Below, piece after piece: positions 52,526 through 61,671 of a stretch of DNA of 64,000 nt. Position numbers and translations under genes: made by a program. The notes beneath the pieces are model-generated. The model was not told the origin of the DNA, searched no databases, and was given only the letters and a program-made list of their open reading frames with translations. Position 1 is the stretch's first letter. Each line of letters begins with the position of its first letter. The stretch is from positions 2,002,501 to 2,066,500 of the forward strand of contig NZ_LT629775.1 of assembly GCF_900105395.1 (NCBI RefSeq), read 5' to 3'. The DNA comes from Streptomyces sp. TLI_053 (GTDB lineage Bacteria; Actinomycetota; Actinomycetes; Streptomycetales; Streptomycetaceae).

Positions 52526-53710
52526 TCAGCCGACCGTCCAGGGCAGCCCCTTCACCCGGGCGACGGCCGCGTAGGTGGCCAGCGAGACGGCGGCGACCGC
52601 CCGTTGGTCGAACTCCGCCTCGGCACGGCGGCGGGCCGCCGTGCCGAGGCGCTCGCGCAGTCCGGGCTCGGTGAGGAGCCGGTCCAGCGCACTGGTGAGG
52701 GCCCGGGCGTCCCCGGGCGGGGCGAGGAGCAGGTGCTCGTCGTGGGTGCCGACCTCGCGGCAGCCCCGGATGTCGCTGAGCACCATCGGCAGGCCACCGG
52801 CGGCGGCCTCCATGGCGGAACGGGAGAACCCCTCCCGGTAGGAGGGGAGGACGAAGACGTCCAGCGCGGCGTAGACGGCGGGCATGTCGGCGCGCGGACC
52901 GAGGAAAGCGACCCCGGACTCGGCGCCGTGGGCGTCCGGCTTGTCCGGGTCGTCGGGGCCGATCCAGACGAACCTGGCCTTGCCGGCCAGGGCGCGGGCG
53001 GCCTCGGCGTACTCCCCGATGCCCTTCTCGGCGACCCGTCGGCCGACCCCGCCGACCAGCAGCTCGTCCGGCCCGAGGCCCAGCTCGGCGCGCAGCCGGG
53101 CCCGGGCCCGGGCGCGTTCACCGGGATCGGTGGCGAAGCGGGTGAGGTCCACCCCGTTGCCGACCACCCGCGAGCGGCGGGCCGGGACGGCGCGGGCCAG
53201 GGTCCGGCGGTCCTCGCCGTTCTGGTACAGCTCGGCGTGCGAGAACCGGGCGGCGAAGGCCTCCGCGCCGAGCACGAAGGCGCGCTTGGCGAACGGGTCG
53301 TGCACCTGCGCCCACAGCCCGTGGCAGGTGTTGACCACCACCGGGACGCGGGCCAGCCGGCCCAGGATCCGGCCGAGCACACCGGTCTTCGGGTTGTGGG
53401 TGTGCAGCACGTCCGGGCGGATCCGGCGGAGCACGGCCAGCAGCTCGCGGGCCGCGGCGGCGTCGGCGCGCGGCTCCCAGGCCCGGGTCAGCGCGTGCAG
53501 CGGCTCGTGCCGCACGCCGATCGCCGCCAGGTCCGGCAGGTACGGGCCCGGAGCGCTGATCCCGTACGTCTCGAAGCCGGCCTCCAGGTCCACCTTGAGC
53601 TCGGTGGCGAGGAGCAGCTGGAGGCTCATGTCGACGGTGGTGAGGTGGGCGACCCGCAACGGGCGGCCGCCGGGGCCGCGCAGGCGCGGGGGTATCCGGT
53701 CCTCAGGCAC
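52526..53710 (-). CDS. Family 4 glycosyltransferase
   Basis: 394 residues, GT-B fold. N-terminal acceptor domain (LRVAHLTTVDMSLQLLLATE, VLHTHNPKTGVLG). C-terminal donor domain with VGRRVAEKGIGEYAEAARAL and the E-x7-E-like stretch PSYREGFSRSAMEAAAGGLP. Adds a sugar to the lipid-linked chain begun by the PglC-type enzyme. The GTG start overlaps the stop of the upstream deacetylase by 8 bases, so the pair are coupled. Confidence 0.92.
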   Translation of the reverse strand: MPEDRIPPRLRGPGGRPLRVAHLTTVDMSLQLLLATELKVDLEAGFETYGISAPGPYLPDLAAIGVRHEPLHALTRAWEPRADAAAARELLAVLRRIRPDVLHTHNPKTGVLGRILGRLARVPVVVNTCHGLWAQVHDPFAKRAFVLGAEAFAARFSHAELYQNGEDRRTLARAVPARRSRVVGNGVDLTRFATDPGERARARARLRAELGLGPDELLVGGVGRRVAEKGIGEYAEAARALAGKARFVWIGPDDPDKPDAHGAESGVAFLGPRADMPAVYAALDVFVLPSYREGFSRSAMEAAAGGLPMVLSDIRGCREVGTHDEHLLLAPPGDARALTSALDRLLTEPGLRERLGTAARRRAEAEFDQRAVAAVSLATYAAVARVKGLPWTVG

Positions 53711-54545
53711 GGGCGCCCACCGCCTTCGCGGTGGCGACGATCCTGGCGTAGGCGCGCTCGGGGATCAGCCGGCCGTGGAGTTTGGCGCGGAAGAAGTCGA
53801 TCGGGTCGGTGCGGCGGACCGGCACCCGGCGCAGCCGTACCGGGTCGACCCCGGGGGTGTTGCGGCCGACCTCGCCGGTGGCGGCGGTCCGGAACCGGGC
53901 GCGCAGCGCGGGCTCCATGTGCGGGACCGGCACGCCCCAGGTGTAGGCGTAGTGGCTGGGGCGGACGCCCAGGTGCTGCTCGACCTCGTCGTTGCAGGCG
54001 TCCAGCTCGGCGGTGGTGAGCAGCTCGGGCCGGGCGTGGGTGCGGGTGTGGTTGGCGACCGTGCACAGACCGGAGGCGGTCATCTCGCGCAGTTGCTCCC
54101 AGCTGAGCGCGGGGGCACCGGCGGCCTTGGCGGTCGATCCCTCCCAGCGCATCTCGCCGCCGACGTGGCCGCTGGCCAGGTAGACGGTGAACGGCAGCCG
54201 GCGCTCGCGCAGCAGCGGCCAGGCGTTCTCGAACACGTCCGCGAATCCGTCGTCGAAGGTCAGGACGACACCCGGGGTGCGGCGGCCCGACTCGATCCGG
54301 TCGGTGGCCTCGTCCAGGGAGACCACCCGACCGGGCGGCAGGGCGGCGAGCAGGTCGGCCTGGGCGGCGAAGTCGGCGGTGGCGACGTCCAGCTCGTCCG
54401 GGCTGCCGCCGCCGACCCGGTGGTAGATCAGCACGGTGGCGCCCTCGCCGGGACTGCTCCCGACCCGGCGCGCCAGCTGGCGCTTCACCTGGGCCCGGAT
54501 CCCCCCGGTGACCGGGGCCGTTCCGGGCGCGGCGCTGCCGCTCAT
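53703..54545 (-). CDS. Polysaccharide deacetylase (NodB domain), first copy
   Basis: 280 residues. ATVLIYHRVGGG start, metal-binding Asp pair in VVLTFDDGFADVFENAW, and VANHTRTHARPELL carrying the two metal-binding histidines. Removes N-acetyl groups from a sugar polymer or its precursor. No clear signal peptide, which fits action on the cytoplasmic or lipid-linked glycan. Starts the minus-strand polysaccharide operon. GGGGGGAACG before the ATG. Confidence 0.92.
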   Translation of the reverse strand: MSGSAAPGTAPVTGGIRAQVKRQLARRVGSSPGEGATVLIYHRVGGGSPDELDVATADFAAQADLLAALPPGRVVSLDEATDRIESGRRTPGVVLTFDDGFADVFENAWPLLRERRLPFTVYLASGHVGGEMRWEGSTAKAAGAPALSWEQLREMTASGLCTVANHTRTHARPELLTTAELDACNDEVEQHLGVRPSHYAYTWGVPVPHMEPALRARFRTAATGEVGRNTPGVDPVRLRRVPVRRTDPIDFFRAKLHGRLIPERAYARIVATAKAVGARA

Positions 54546-54867
54546 CGTTCCCCCCTCTGCGGCACCCTCCCCGGCGCCGGCAAGTGGCCTCGCATCCGGC
54601 GCAGTTGGCGCTCCGGACCGACATCACAGTAGGGGGAACTGTGGGGCTGGTGCCCCGGAATTGTGAAAGAAGCGAGAAGGAGTTGGCAGTTGGGCCGAAA
54701 ACCGGCCGATCCGACCGGATGGATCCGATCGGGAGTTCGGCGTGCGAGCGGTTACGGCGGAATTCGACAAAACCCCGGGCGGGGGCACCGGCACACCCGC
54801 TCCGGGAGGCCGCTTCGGGACATCGGGGCGCCGCTCGGGGACGGCGGGTCGCCCTCGCCCGGTCGGC
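54546..54867. promoter_or_regulatory. Promoter region of the polysaccharide operon
   Basis: 322 bases between the deacetylase (start at 54545) and the small membrane protein gene. The part around 54640-54720 is less GC-rich (GTGAAAGAAGCGAGAAGG), suiting a promoter, but I could not assign paired boxes. Confidence 0.35.
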
Positions 54868-55140
54868 TCAGGCCGCCGCGCGGCGGTGCCGGCGGAACAC
54901 CGCGACACCGATCCGGCCGAGCATCAGCACGCCGGCGGCGAGGCAGCCCGCGACCGCCATCGCCCAGGCCGGTCCGTCACTGTCCGGAACCACGACCGCG
55001 ACCACGATGCCCAGCGCGAGGCAGCCCAGACCGACCAGCGCCAGCGGCACCTGGTGGGTGACCAGGGCACCACCGTGCCAGAACCGGGTCATCCGGGTCG
55101 CGCCGTGCGGGTGGTAGTGATCACGTTCCGCGTCTGCCAT
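54868..55140 (-). CDS. Small two-helix membrane protein
   Basis: 90 residues. A polar His-containing start (MADAERDHYHPHGATRM) and two hydrophobic segments (VPLALVGLGCLALGIVVAVV and AWAMAVAGCLAAGVLML) end in an Arg/Ala-rich tail. No family recognised. Two transcripts are possible, since the polysaccharide operon begins 322 bases on. The ATG at 55140 removes a low-complexity upstream frame. Confidence 0.6.
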   Translation of the reverse strand: MADAERDHYHPHGATRMTRFWHGGALVTHQVPLALVGLGCLALGIVVAVVVPDSDGPAWAMAVAGCLAAGVLMLGRIGVAVFRRHRRAAA

Positions 55141-55583
55141 GAGCCCAAGGTACCTCGGGGCCGCCGCCGGAGCAGCCCGCAGGGCGTGACTCTTCGGCCA
55201 CGCCGGGTCACCGTCGAGGCGGCCGGCCGGGGCGCGCGCACGCGCTCCGCCGGTGCGCCCCGGCGCGCGCCGGGGCGCTCGTTCCGGCGCCGGTTCCGGC
55301 TCCCGGTCCGGCGTCGTCCCGGCTTCGTTCCGGCTTCGTTCCGGCCCTGTCCCGGGATTGTTCCCGCGCTGCGAAAAAACCTTGCCGGTCCGGTACAACC
55401 ATCAACGGGGCGTAGCTGTCTCCATTACATTGAGCGATCCAGGAGCCGTCCGCGGTGCGGGTTGGGAGTCCCCGCCGTGGACCGGAGATACCCAGGGGGC
55501 GGAGCCGCCGTGCCCTGGAGTCGGAGGCCGGGCTCTGTCCTCCGGCGGTACCGCCACGCCGCATCGGCGACCGAGGGGGAACC
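55141..55583. promoter_or_regulatory. Intergenic region before the second deacetylase
   Basis: 443 bases with two copies of CGGCTTCGTTCC (about 55320-55345) and an AT-leaning stretch (55370-55440, with GCGAAAAAACC and CTCCATTACATTGAGC) that probably holds the promoter. Confidence 0.4.
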
Positions 55584-56885
55584 GTGCCGCAGTCCCATTC
55601 CACGACGACGACGACCTCCGGCCTCACCGCACTCAACAGGGCCGTGGTGACCGCCCTGTCGGACCTGCGGCCGCCACCGACCGCCGCCCCGCCGCCCGCG
55701 CCCGGCCCCGCGCGACCGGCGGCCGCGTCCCCCGCGAGTGCCGTGCCGATCGACGGGCAGCCGATCGACACCCGGCCCGGTGACCGGACGCGGCGGTCCC
55801 CCGCGGCCACCCGGTCCGCCACGGCCACCCGCACCTGCTCCCGGCCGGCCCGGGCGCTGGCGCCCGCACCGGCGGCGCCGCCCGCTGCCACGCCCACCGC
55901 CACGCCCGGGGGGCGGACGCGCGAGGGCGCCGAGGGCCCGGCCGGCGCTCCGGCACACGGCCCGGCCGGCAGCCCGGCCGACGCGCGGGGCGAGTGGCTG
56001 CGGTTCGCGCCCGTCCAGCCGCTGTTCCGGGCCAGGGCGGCGCAACGGCTCGCCGTGCTCGCGTACCACGGGGTCACCGACCCCCGATCGTTCGGCGCGC
56101 AGCTGGACCGGCTGCGAAGACTCGCGACACCCGTCTCGCTCGCCGCCGTGCAGGAAGCCGTCGCCGAGCGACGTCCGCTGCCCGCCCGCAGTGTGCTGGT
56201 GACCTTCGACGACGCCGACCGCAGCGTCCTCACACACGCGCTGCCCGCGCTGATCGAACGCGGCATCCCGGCCGCGGCCTTCGTCATCTCCGAGCTGATC
56301 GGGACGGAGCGGCCGTTCTGGTGGCACGAGGCCGACTTCCTCGCCCGGCACGGCGGTCGGGCCCGTTCGCTCGACTGCGGCCACCCCTCCCAGCTGCTCC
56401 GCCGGCTCAAGGCGATGCCCGACCCGGACCGCCGGCGCAGCCTCCAGGAGCTGCGGGTCAGCGCGGACCGGCGCCCGCCCGGCCAGGACCAGCTGACCCC
56501 GGCCGACCTGCTGGCGCTCCGCGAGGGCGGCGTCGCCATCGGCAACCACACCCAGGGGCACCCGTGCCTCGGCCGCTGCGACGACGCCACCGTCCGGGCC
56601 GAGATCACCGGCGCCCACGAGGCCCTCACCCACTGGCTCGGCGAGCCCCCCATCGCCTTCGCCTACCCGGACGGCGGCCACGACGTTCGGGCCGAGGGAG
56701 TCCTCCAGGAACTGGGCTACCGGCTCGGCTTCCTCTCCGACCACCGCCTCGGCCCCCGGTTGCCCTCCCACCCGCTCCAGATCAGCCGGCTCCAGGTCGA
56801 CTCGACGACCAGCACCCGTCGCTTCGACACCATCCTGTCCGGCCTCGAACCCGCCTATCGCCGCTGGCGCGGCCAGGCCGCCTGA
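55584..56885 (+). CDS. Polysaccharide deacetylase with long linker, second copy
   Basis: 433 residues. The first 150 are Pro/Ala/Thr-rich and disordered. The NodB domain follows: LAVLAYHGVTD, VTFDDADRSVLTHALP and IGNHTQGHPCLGRC with the metal histidines, plus IAFAYPDGGHD. No signal peptide in the chosen frame. The GTG at 55584 has GAGGGGGAA just upstream. It diverges in strand from the other polysaccharide genes but likely shares their glycan. Its 3' end carries the first copy of a hairpin family that spreads through the next 1.4 kb. Confidence 0.85.
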   Translation: MPQSHSTTTTTSGLTALNRAVVTALSDLRPPPTAAPPPAPGPARPAAASPASAVPIDGQPIDTRPGDRTRRSPAATRSATATRTCSRPARALAPAPAAPPAATPTATPGGRTREGAEGPAGAPAHGPAGSPADARGEWLRFAPVQPLFRARAAQRLAVLAYHGVTDPRSFGAQLDRLRRLATPVSLAAVQEAVAERRPLPARSVLVTFDDADRSVLTHALPALIERGIPAAAFVISELIGTERPFWWHEADFLARHGGRARSLDCGHPSQLLRRLKAMPDPDRRRSLQELRVSADRRPPGQDQLTPADLLALREGGVAIGNHTQGHPCLGRCDDATVRAEITGAHEALTHWLGEPPIAFAYPDGGHDVRAEGVLQELGYRLGFLSDHRLGPRLPSHPLQISRLQVDSTTSTRRFDTILSGLEPAYRRWRGQAA

Positions 56886-56890
56886 CCCCG

Positions 56891-56925
56891 CGCGCAGGAA
56901 GTCGTCCCCACCGACTTCCTGCGCG
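56891..56925 (+). terminator. Terminator after the second deacetylase, first member of a hairpin family
   Basis: Perfect 14-base arms (CGCGCAGGAAGTCG and complement) with a 7-base loop, 5 bases after the stop. The same AAGTCG/CGACTT stem recurs, diverged, at 56995, 57193, 57770, 58120 and 58245. Confidence 0.8.
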
Positions 56926-58290
56926 AGCGGCCCACGGCCGCCCTTGCCCCTGCTCCTGGCGCCGCCCCTGCCCCTGCCCGTGGCGCACCCGCCCGCGCAC
57001 GAGAAGTCGAGTGGGCCGACGTCCGGCGCCCGGCCCTGGGGTGGGCGGACTGAGCCGATCCCGTCTTCACGCACGCACCGGCACGCACCGACACCGGCAC
57101 CGGCACCGGCAGTCGAACCGGCCGACGTCCGAGGGCGAAGCTCCGTCGACCGGCCGGAGCTCCCGCGCGATTCACCGCCCCGCGCGCGGGAAGCGCGAGA
57201 AGTCGGACGGGCCGCCTTCTCGCGCGCCGCCTGCGCCCAGCCGGGCGGAGGCTTCGATCAGCACCACCTTCGATCAGCACCACCCTCGACCCCGCCCGGT
57301 GGAGGTGGACCGGACGGCCTGGGCCGACCGGGTCCTGCCCCGTTTCCACATCCGGGCCCCAGGTCGGAGCGGGTCGGGCGGATCAGCCGGGCAGTCGCGC
57401 GCGCAAAGACGGAGCGACGGAGTTCCGGCGCACGGCCCTCGGGTGAGAAGAAGCGGCCGAACCCCGTCCACGGACGGGAGCTCCGAACCGCCTGCCGACC
57501 GATCGGCCGTCTGCCACCAGGTGGCGAGCCCGGGCACGGACAGTCGGCGATCGCGCGCGGCCCTCAGTGGGCGCCACCCCATGCCGATGCCCGATCCACA
57601 GACAGCCGCCATCCGACCATCTCTGGAGCTGCTTGTTGGTCAGTTGACCAACAATGGCGACAGGGCGACAGGCGGGGTCGGGGTCGACTTTTCGAGCCGA
57701 CCCATCGCACATTGCGGGCCCCAGCGGGAGCATGCGCAAACCCGGACTATTGATCAACCGCCCAACGCATGAAAAGTCGGATTCGTCGACTTCTCGCGCT
57801 CGACCCGGATCGCGGGACTGTACAGCCGCCCCCGTCCATCAAAGGCGCCCCCGAGCGACAGGCACGCGAGGCACCTATTGGTCAACCGTCCAACAATGGA
57901 GGGCCGGACCGGCCGTCCACAAGGCCCGCCCTCCCGCAGATCGAAAGAGGCCGACCTCGCGGACAACACCTCCGGGCAGCACAGTTCGGGCCAGCATATT
58001 GGTCAACCACCCAACACGCGGGAGGTCGACCGGGCTGATCTTTCGAGCCCGGCCCTAGGGCCACGGGGCCCAGCGGCGCACATCTCGGAGCGGCGCCTAT
58101 TGGTCATCGGACTAATAGGCGCAAAGTCGGATCGGCCGACTTCTGGCGCCCGACCGCGGGGCTGCGGCGCGGCTGCCCCCGTCGCCGACCGACAGCACCT
58201 TTGGGCGACGGGCGTGGGGGTTCGCGTGTTGGCCGTCCGCCCAACACGCGAGAAGTCGGATCGGCCGACTTCCTGCGCACGGCACCACCG
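56926..58290. repeat. Gene-poor island of repeated double-hairpin units
   Basis: At least six diverged units (near 57633, 57748, 57875, 57997, 58098 and 58226), 100-128 bases apart. Each has a TTGG...CCAA stem (for example TTGTTGGTCA/TGACCAACAA at 57633-57654). Several are followed by a GAAGTCGG...CCGACTTC stem (57193, 57770, 58120, 58245). Stem bases change in compensated pairs between copies. A 16-base exact tandem repeat (CTTCGATCAGCACCAC) lies at 57252-57283. No convincing gene was found on either strand. Confidence 0.7.
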
Positions 58291-58691
58291 CCCGTGCGGC
58301 GGAAGGCTCCGTTGAACGGCACGGGGCTACTCGGTGCGCAGGCGAGTCGGCGCGTCGGAGGGTCGCCCGCACGGTGGGCCGCCTCGCAGCGCTGACGCGG
58401 CGGCCGGGCACAGTCGCGAGGCGCAACCCGGGTCACCCTTGGAGGTGGGGGCCGGCGGGGGCCGAGGTCCGGCGTGAGAGCAACGGGCCGCGTCGAAGGA
58501 TCGGCCGAGCCCGTCGGGACGCCGGGCTCGTGCCGCAGCCTGCGCGATCGACTGCTCGGAGGCAGGCCGCAAGGGGGCCACCGCGGTCCCGCGCCGGGCG
58601 ACCTGCCGTCCGCTTCCGAAAGGCGAGACGGGCGGCAGACCCCACGCGCCGTCACCGAGCCCCGGCTACCAGGCGGGCCACAGGCCACACC

Positions 58692-58841
58692 GGGCCAGGC
58701 CGGCGGTCGGGCCAGGCCGGCGGTCGGGCCGCCGGCACAGGAGGTACGGCCGACGCAGGAAGCACAGCCGGCACAGGAGCTACGGCCGGCACAGGAAGCA
58801 CGGCCGACGCAGAAGGTACGGCCGTCACGGAGAGCACGGCC
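58692..58841. repeat. 17-base and 18-base tandem repeats beside murI
   Basis: Two copies of a GGCCAGGCCGGCGGTC-type 17-mer (about 58692-58725) are followed by six 18-base units from GGCACAGGAGGTACGGCC (58734-58841). The array ends 18 bases from the murI stop. All frames stay open through it, which explains false ORFs here. Confidence 0.88.
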
Positions 58842-58859
58842 GACCGCGAGCAGAAGAGG

Positions 58860-59645
58860 TCAGGCCGCCGGGGCCGTGATCGGGGCGGCTGCGAGCAGGG
58901 CCGTGCCGGGGTAGGCCAGGGCGACGGCGGGCAGGGTGGTCGGGATGCCGGCGTGGAGGACGGTGAGGGTGCCGTTGCCCCGGCGGGTGGGGTCGGCGAC
59001 GCGGCGGAGGGCCTGGGCGACGACCGGTTCGGCGGAGCCGTGCAGGGTGAGCGACGGCAGGGCGGTCGGTGCGACGGCGGCACGGATGCGTTCGGCGACC
59101 AGTTCGTAGTGCGTGCAGCCGAGGACGAGGGCCGCCGTTCCGGCCGGGGTGCGGGCGGCGGCGTCGGCGACGGCCGCGTCGATGGCCGCCTGGTCGCCGT
59201 GGTCCACGGCGTCGGCGAGCCCGGGGCAGGCCACCTCGGTGACGGCGGCCGTGCCGCCGAAGTCGCGGATCAGTCCGCGCTGGTACGCGCTGCCGGTGGT
59301 GGCCGGGGTGGCCCAGATGGCGACCGGGCCGCCGAGCGCGGCGGCCGGCTTGATCGCCGGGACGGTGGCGATGACCGGGAGCGCGGGCTCCAGTTCGGCG
59401 CGGAGGGCGGCGAGCGCGTGCACGGAGGCGGTGTTGCAGGCGATGATCAGCGCGTCCGGTTCGTGCGCGGCGGCGGCGCGGGCGCAGCCGAGGGCGAGTT
59501 CGGTGATCTCCTCGGGCGTCCGGGGGCCCCAGGGCATCGAGGCGGGGTTGGAGGAGAGCACCAGATCGACGTCCGGGCGCTTGGTCCGGAGTACGCCGGC
59601 GGCGGCCAGCAGGCCGATTCCCGAGTCCATCAGTGCGATCTTCAC
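58860..59645 (-). CDS. murI: Glutamate/aspartate racemase family protein (MurI-like)
   Basis: Interconverts L- and D-glutamate for peptidoglycan. 261 residues. ALMDSGIGLL start, first catalytic Cys in IIACNTASVHAL, second in LVLGCTHYELV, both with the expected neighbours. A second murI elsewhere in the genome is likely; this copy resembles the paralogue type seen in streptomycetes. The GTG at 59645 lacks a ribosome site but lies 8 bases past TAAAGT, so a nearly leaderless message is likely. Diverges from the HpnB-like gene. Confidence 0.88.
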   Translation of the reverse strand: MKIALMDSGIGLLAAAGVLRTKRPDVDLVLSSNPASMPWGPRTPEEITELALGCARAAAAHEPDALIIACNTASVHALAALRAELEPALPVIATVPAIKPAAALGGPVAIWATPATTGSAYQRGLIRDFGGTAAVTEVACPGLADAVDHGDQAAIDAAVADAAARTPAGTAALVLGCTHYELVAERIRAAVAPTALPSLTLHGSAEPVVAQALRRVADPTRRGNGTLTVLHAGIPTTLPAVALAYPGTALLAAAPITAPAA

Positions 59646-59702
59646 GCTTCAAGACTTTAGTCGATGCCCCGAAGCTGGCCCCTGGTGCGGCAGACTGCCC
59701 GG

Positions 59703-60845
59703 GTGACCGTCCTGCTGTGGATCGCCGTGCTCTCCCTGCTGGTCTGGCTCTGGCTGGCGGGCTGCCACGGGTTGTTCTGGCGTACCGATGTCCGTCTGCC
59801 GCCGCGCCGTCCGCCCGCGCGGTGGCCGCAGGTGGCGGTGGTGGTCCCGGCCCGGGACGAGGCGGAGGTGCTGCCGCTGTCCCTGCCGAGCCTGCTGGCG
59901 CAGAAGTACCCGGGGCGGGCCCGGGTCGTCCTGGTGGACGACCACAGTACGGACGGCACCGGTGCGCTGGCGCGTTCGCTCGCCGCGCCCGGGGGCCTGG
60001 AGCTGACGGTGGCCTCCCCTCCCCCGCTGCCGCCGGGCTGGACCGGCAAGCTGTGGGCGGTGCGGCACGGGGTGGAGCTGGTGGGGGCGGACGCCGAGTA
60101 CCTGCTGCTGACGGACGCGGACATCGCGCACGGGCCGGACTCGCTGGCCGAGCTGGTGGCGGCGGCGGAGGCGAACCGGCTGGACCTGGTGTCGCAGATG
60201 GCCCGGCTTCGGGTGGAGACGGGCTGGGAGCGGCTGATCGTGCCGGCCTTCGTCTACTTCTTCGCCCAGCTGTACCCGTTCCGGTGGAGCAACCGGCCCG
60301 GTTCCCGGACGGCCGCGGCGGCGGGCGGCTGCTCGCTGGTGCGGCGGGAGGCACTGGAGCGGGCCGGCGGGGTGGCGGCGATCCGGGGCGCGGTCATCGA
60401 CGACGTGTCCCTCGCCCGGGCGGTGAAGGCCACCGGGGGCCGCACCTGGCTGGGCCTGGCCGAGCAGGTGGACAGCGTGCGCCCGTACCCGCGGCTGGCG
60501 CAGCTGTGGCGGATGGTGTCGCGCAGCGCGTACGCCCAGCTGCGGCATTCTCCGGTGCTGCTGCTGGGGACGGTGCTCGGGCTGACGCTGGTGTACCTGG
60601 TGCCGCCGGTGGCGGTGCTGGTGGGGGTGGCGGCGGGTGCCTGGCCGGTGGCGGTGGCGGGCGGGGCGGCCTGGGCCCTGATGACGGGCACCTTCGTGCC
60701 GATGCTGCGCTACTACCGGCAGCCGGCCCCGGCCGCGCTGCTGCTGCCGTTCACGGCGGCGCTGTACCTGCTGATGACGGTCGACTCGGCGGTGCAGCAC
60801 TGGCGCGGCCGGGGCGCCGCCTGGAAGGGCCGGACGTACAAGTAG
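59703..60845 (+). CDS. HpnB-like membrane glycosyltransferase
   Basis: 380 residues, GT2 fold between membrane segments. A first helix (LLWIAVLSLLVWLWLAG) precedes VAVVVPARDEAEVLPL, VVLVDDHSTDGT, PLPPGWTGKLWAVRHG and LLLTDADIAHGPDSL, then further helices (LLLGTVLGLTLVYLVPPVA). This motif order matches HpnB, the hopene-associated glycosyltransferase. No other hopanoid gene is in the window. The GTG at 59703 is chosen so that the membrane helix comes first; an ATG at 59664 is an alternative. Confidence 0.87.
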   Translation: MTVLLWIAVLSLLVWLWLAGCHGLFWRTDVRLPPRRPPARWPQVAVVVPARDEAEVLPLSLPSLLAQKYPGRARVVLVDDHSTDGTGALARSLAAPGGLELTVASPPPLPPGWTGKLWAVRHGVELVGADAEYLLLTDADIAHGPDSLAELVAAAEANRLDLVSQMARLRVETGWERLIVPAFVYFFAQLYPFRWSNRPGSRTAAAAGGCSLVRREALERAGGVAAIRGAVIDDVSLARAVKATGGRTWLGLAEQVDSVRPYPRLAQLWRMVSRSAYAQLRHSPVLLLGTVLGLTLVYLVPPVAVLVGVAAGAWPVAVAGGAAWALMTGTFVPMLRYYRQPAPAALLLPFTAALYLLMTVDSAVQHWRGRGAAWKGRTYK

Positions 60846-60904
60846 CGGACGGGCGGAGGGCCGAAGGGCGGACGGGCGGGGCCCGGGTGGGCCACACTGT
60901 TCGA

Positions 60905-61651
60905 ATGGACCGTCAGACGATCTCCCGGCTCGCCCACGCCCATCACCCGATCGCCGCACCCCTCTCCGACGAGGCCGTGGCGACGCTGCTGGAGCGGGCG
61001 CTCGGCCCCGAGGAGGAGGGGCGGGTGCTCGACCTCGGCTGCGGGCAGGGTGCCTGGCTGCTGCGGGCGCTGGCGGCGCGACCGCGGCTCCGGGCGGTCG
61101 GGGTGGACCTGGACGCGGGCGCGCTGACCCGGGCCCGGGAGTCGGCGGAGGCGGGCGGGGTGCAGCGGCGGCTGGGGCTGCACCATCTCGATGTCCGGGA
61201 GTTCACCGACCGTGAGCCGTTCGAGCTGGTCCTGAACGTCGGCGCGACGCACGCCTTCGGCGGGCTGCTGCCGACACTGGCCGCCGCCCGCGAGCATCTG
61301 GCGCCGGGCGGCCGGGTGCTGGTGGGCGAGGGGTTCTGGGAGCGCGAGCCCTCGTCGGCGGCGCTGGGCGGCCTGGGCGCCGCGCGCGAGGAGTACGCGG
61401 ACCTGGCCACCACCGTGGACCGGGTGGTGGCGGCCGGCTGGACGCCGGTGTTCGGCCATGTCAGCAGCCCGGCGGAGTGGGACGACTACGAGTTCTCCTG
61501 GACGGGTTCACTGGCCGCCTGGGCGCTGGACAACCCGGGCCACCCGGACGCGGCGGACGCCCGGGCCGCGGCCGACCTGCACCGCGCCGAGTGGCTGCAC
61601 GGCTACCGGGGGACGCTCGGCTTCGTCACCCTGCTGCTGCGCCGGGGCTGA
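60905..61651 (+). CDS. SAM-dependent methyltransferase
   Basis: 248 residues, class I fold. Motif I VLDLGCGQGAWLLRAL, acidic GVDLDAGALTRARE, then ELVLNVGATHAFGGL and LAPGGRVLVGEGFWE. Similar proteins are annotated as class I methyltransferases acting on small molecules; the substrate cannot be given. The ATG has no clear ribosome site. It lies 59 bases after the HpnB-like gene on the same strand, perhaps in one transcript, and converges with the dehalogenase-like gene 20 bases on. Confidence 0.87.
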   Translation: MDRQTISRLAHAHHPIAAPLSDEAVATLLERALGPEEEGRVLDLGCGQGAWLLRALAARPRLRAVGVDLDAGALTRARESAEAGGVQRRLGLHHLDVREFTDREPFELVLNVGATHAFGGLLPTLAAAREHLAPGGRVLVGEGFWEREPSSAALGGLGAAREEYADLATTVDRVVAAGWTPVFGHVSSPAEWDDYEFSWTGSLAAWALDNPGHPDAADARAAADLHRAEWLHGYRGTLGFVTLLLRRG

Positions 61652-61671
61652 CCCGGCGGCCCGGACGCCGC

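Noticed and set aside
57600..58290. Possible CRISPR or attachment-site array in the hairpin island
   Set aside because: Units diverge too much, spacers are long and unequal, and no integrase or cas gene is present.
58374..59660. 428-codon plus-strand frame through the 18-base repeats and across murI
   Set aside because: It is open only because the repeat unit is a multiple of three; the rest is antisense to murI.
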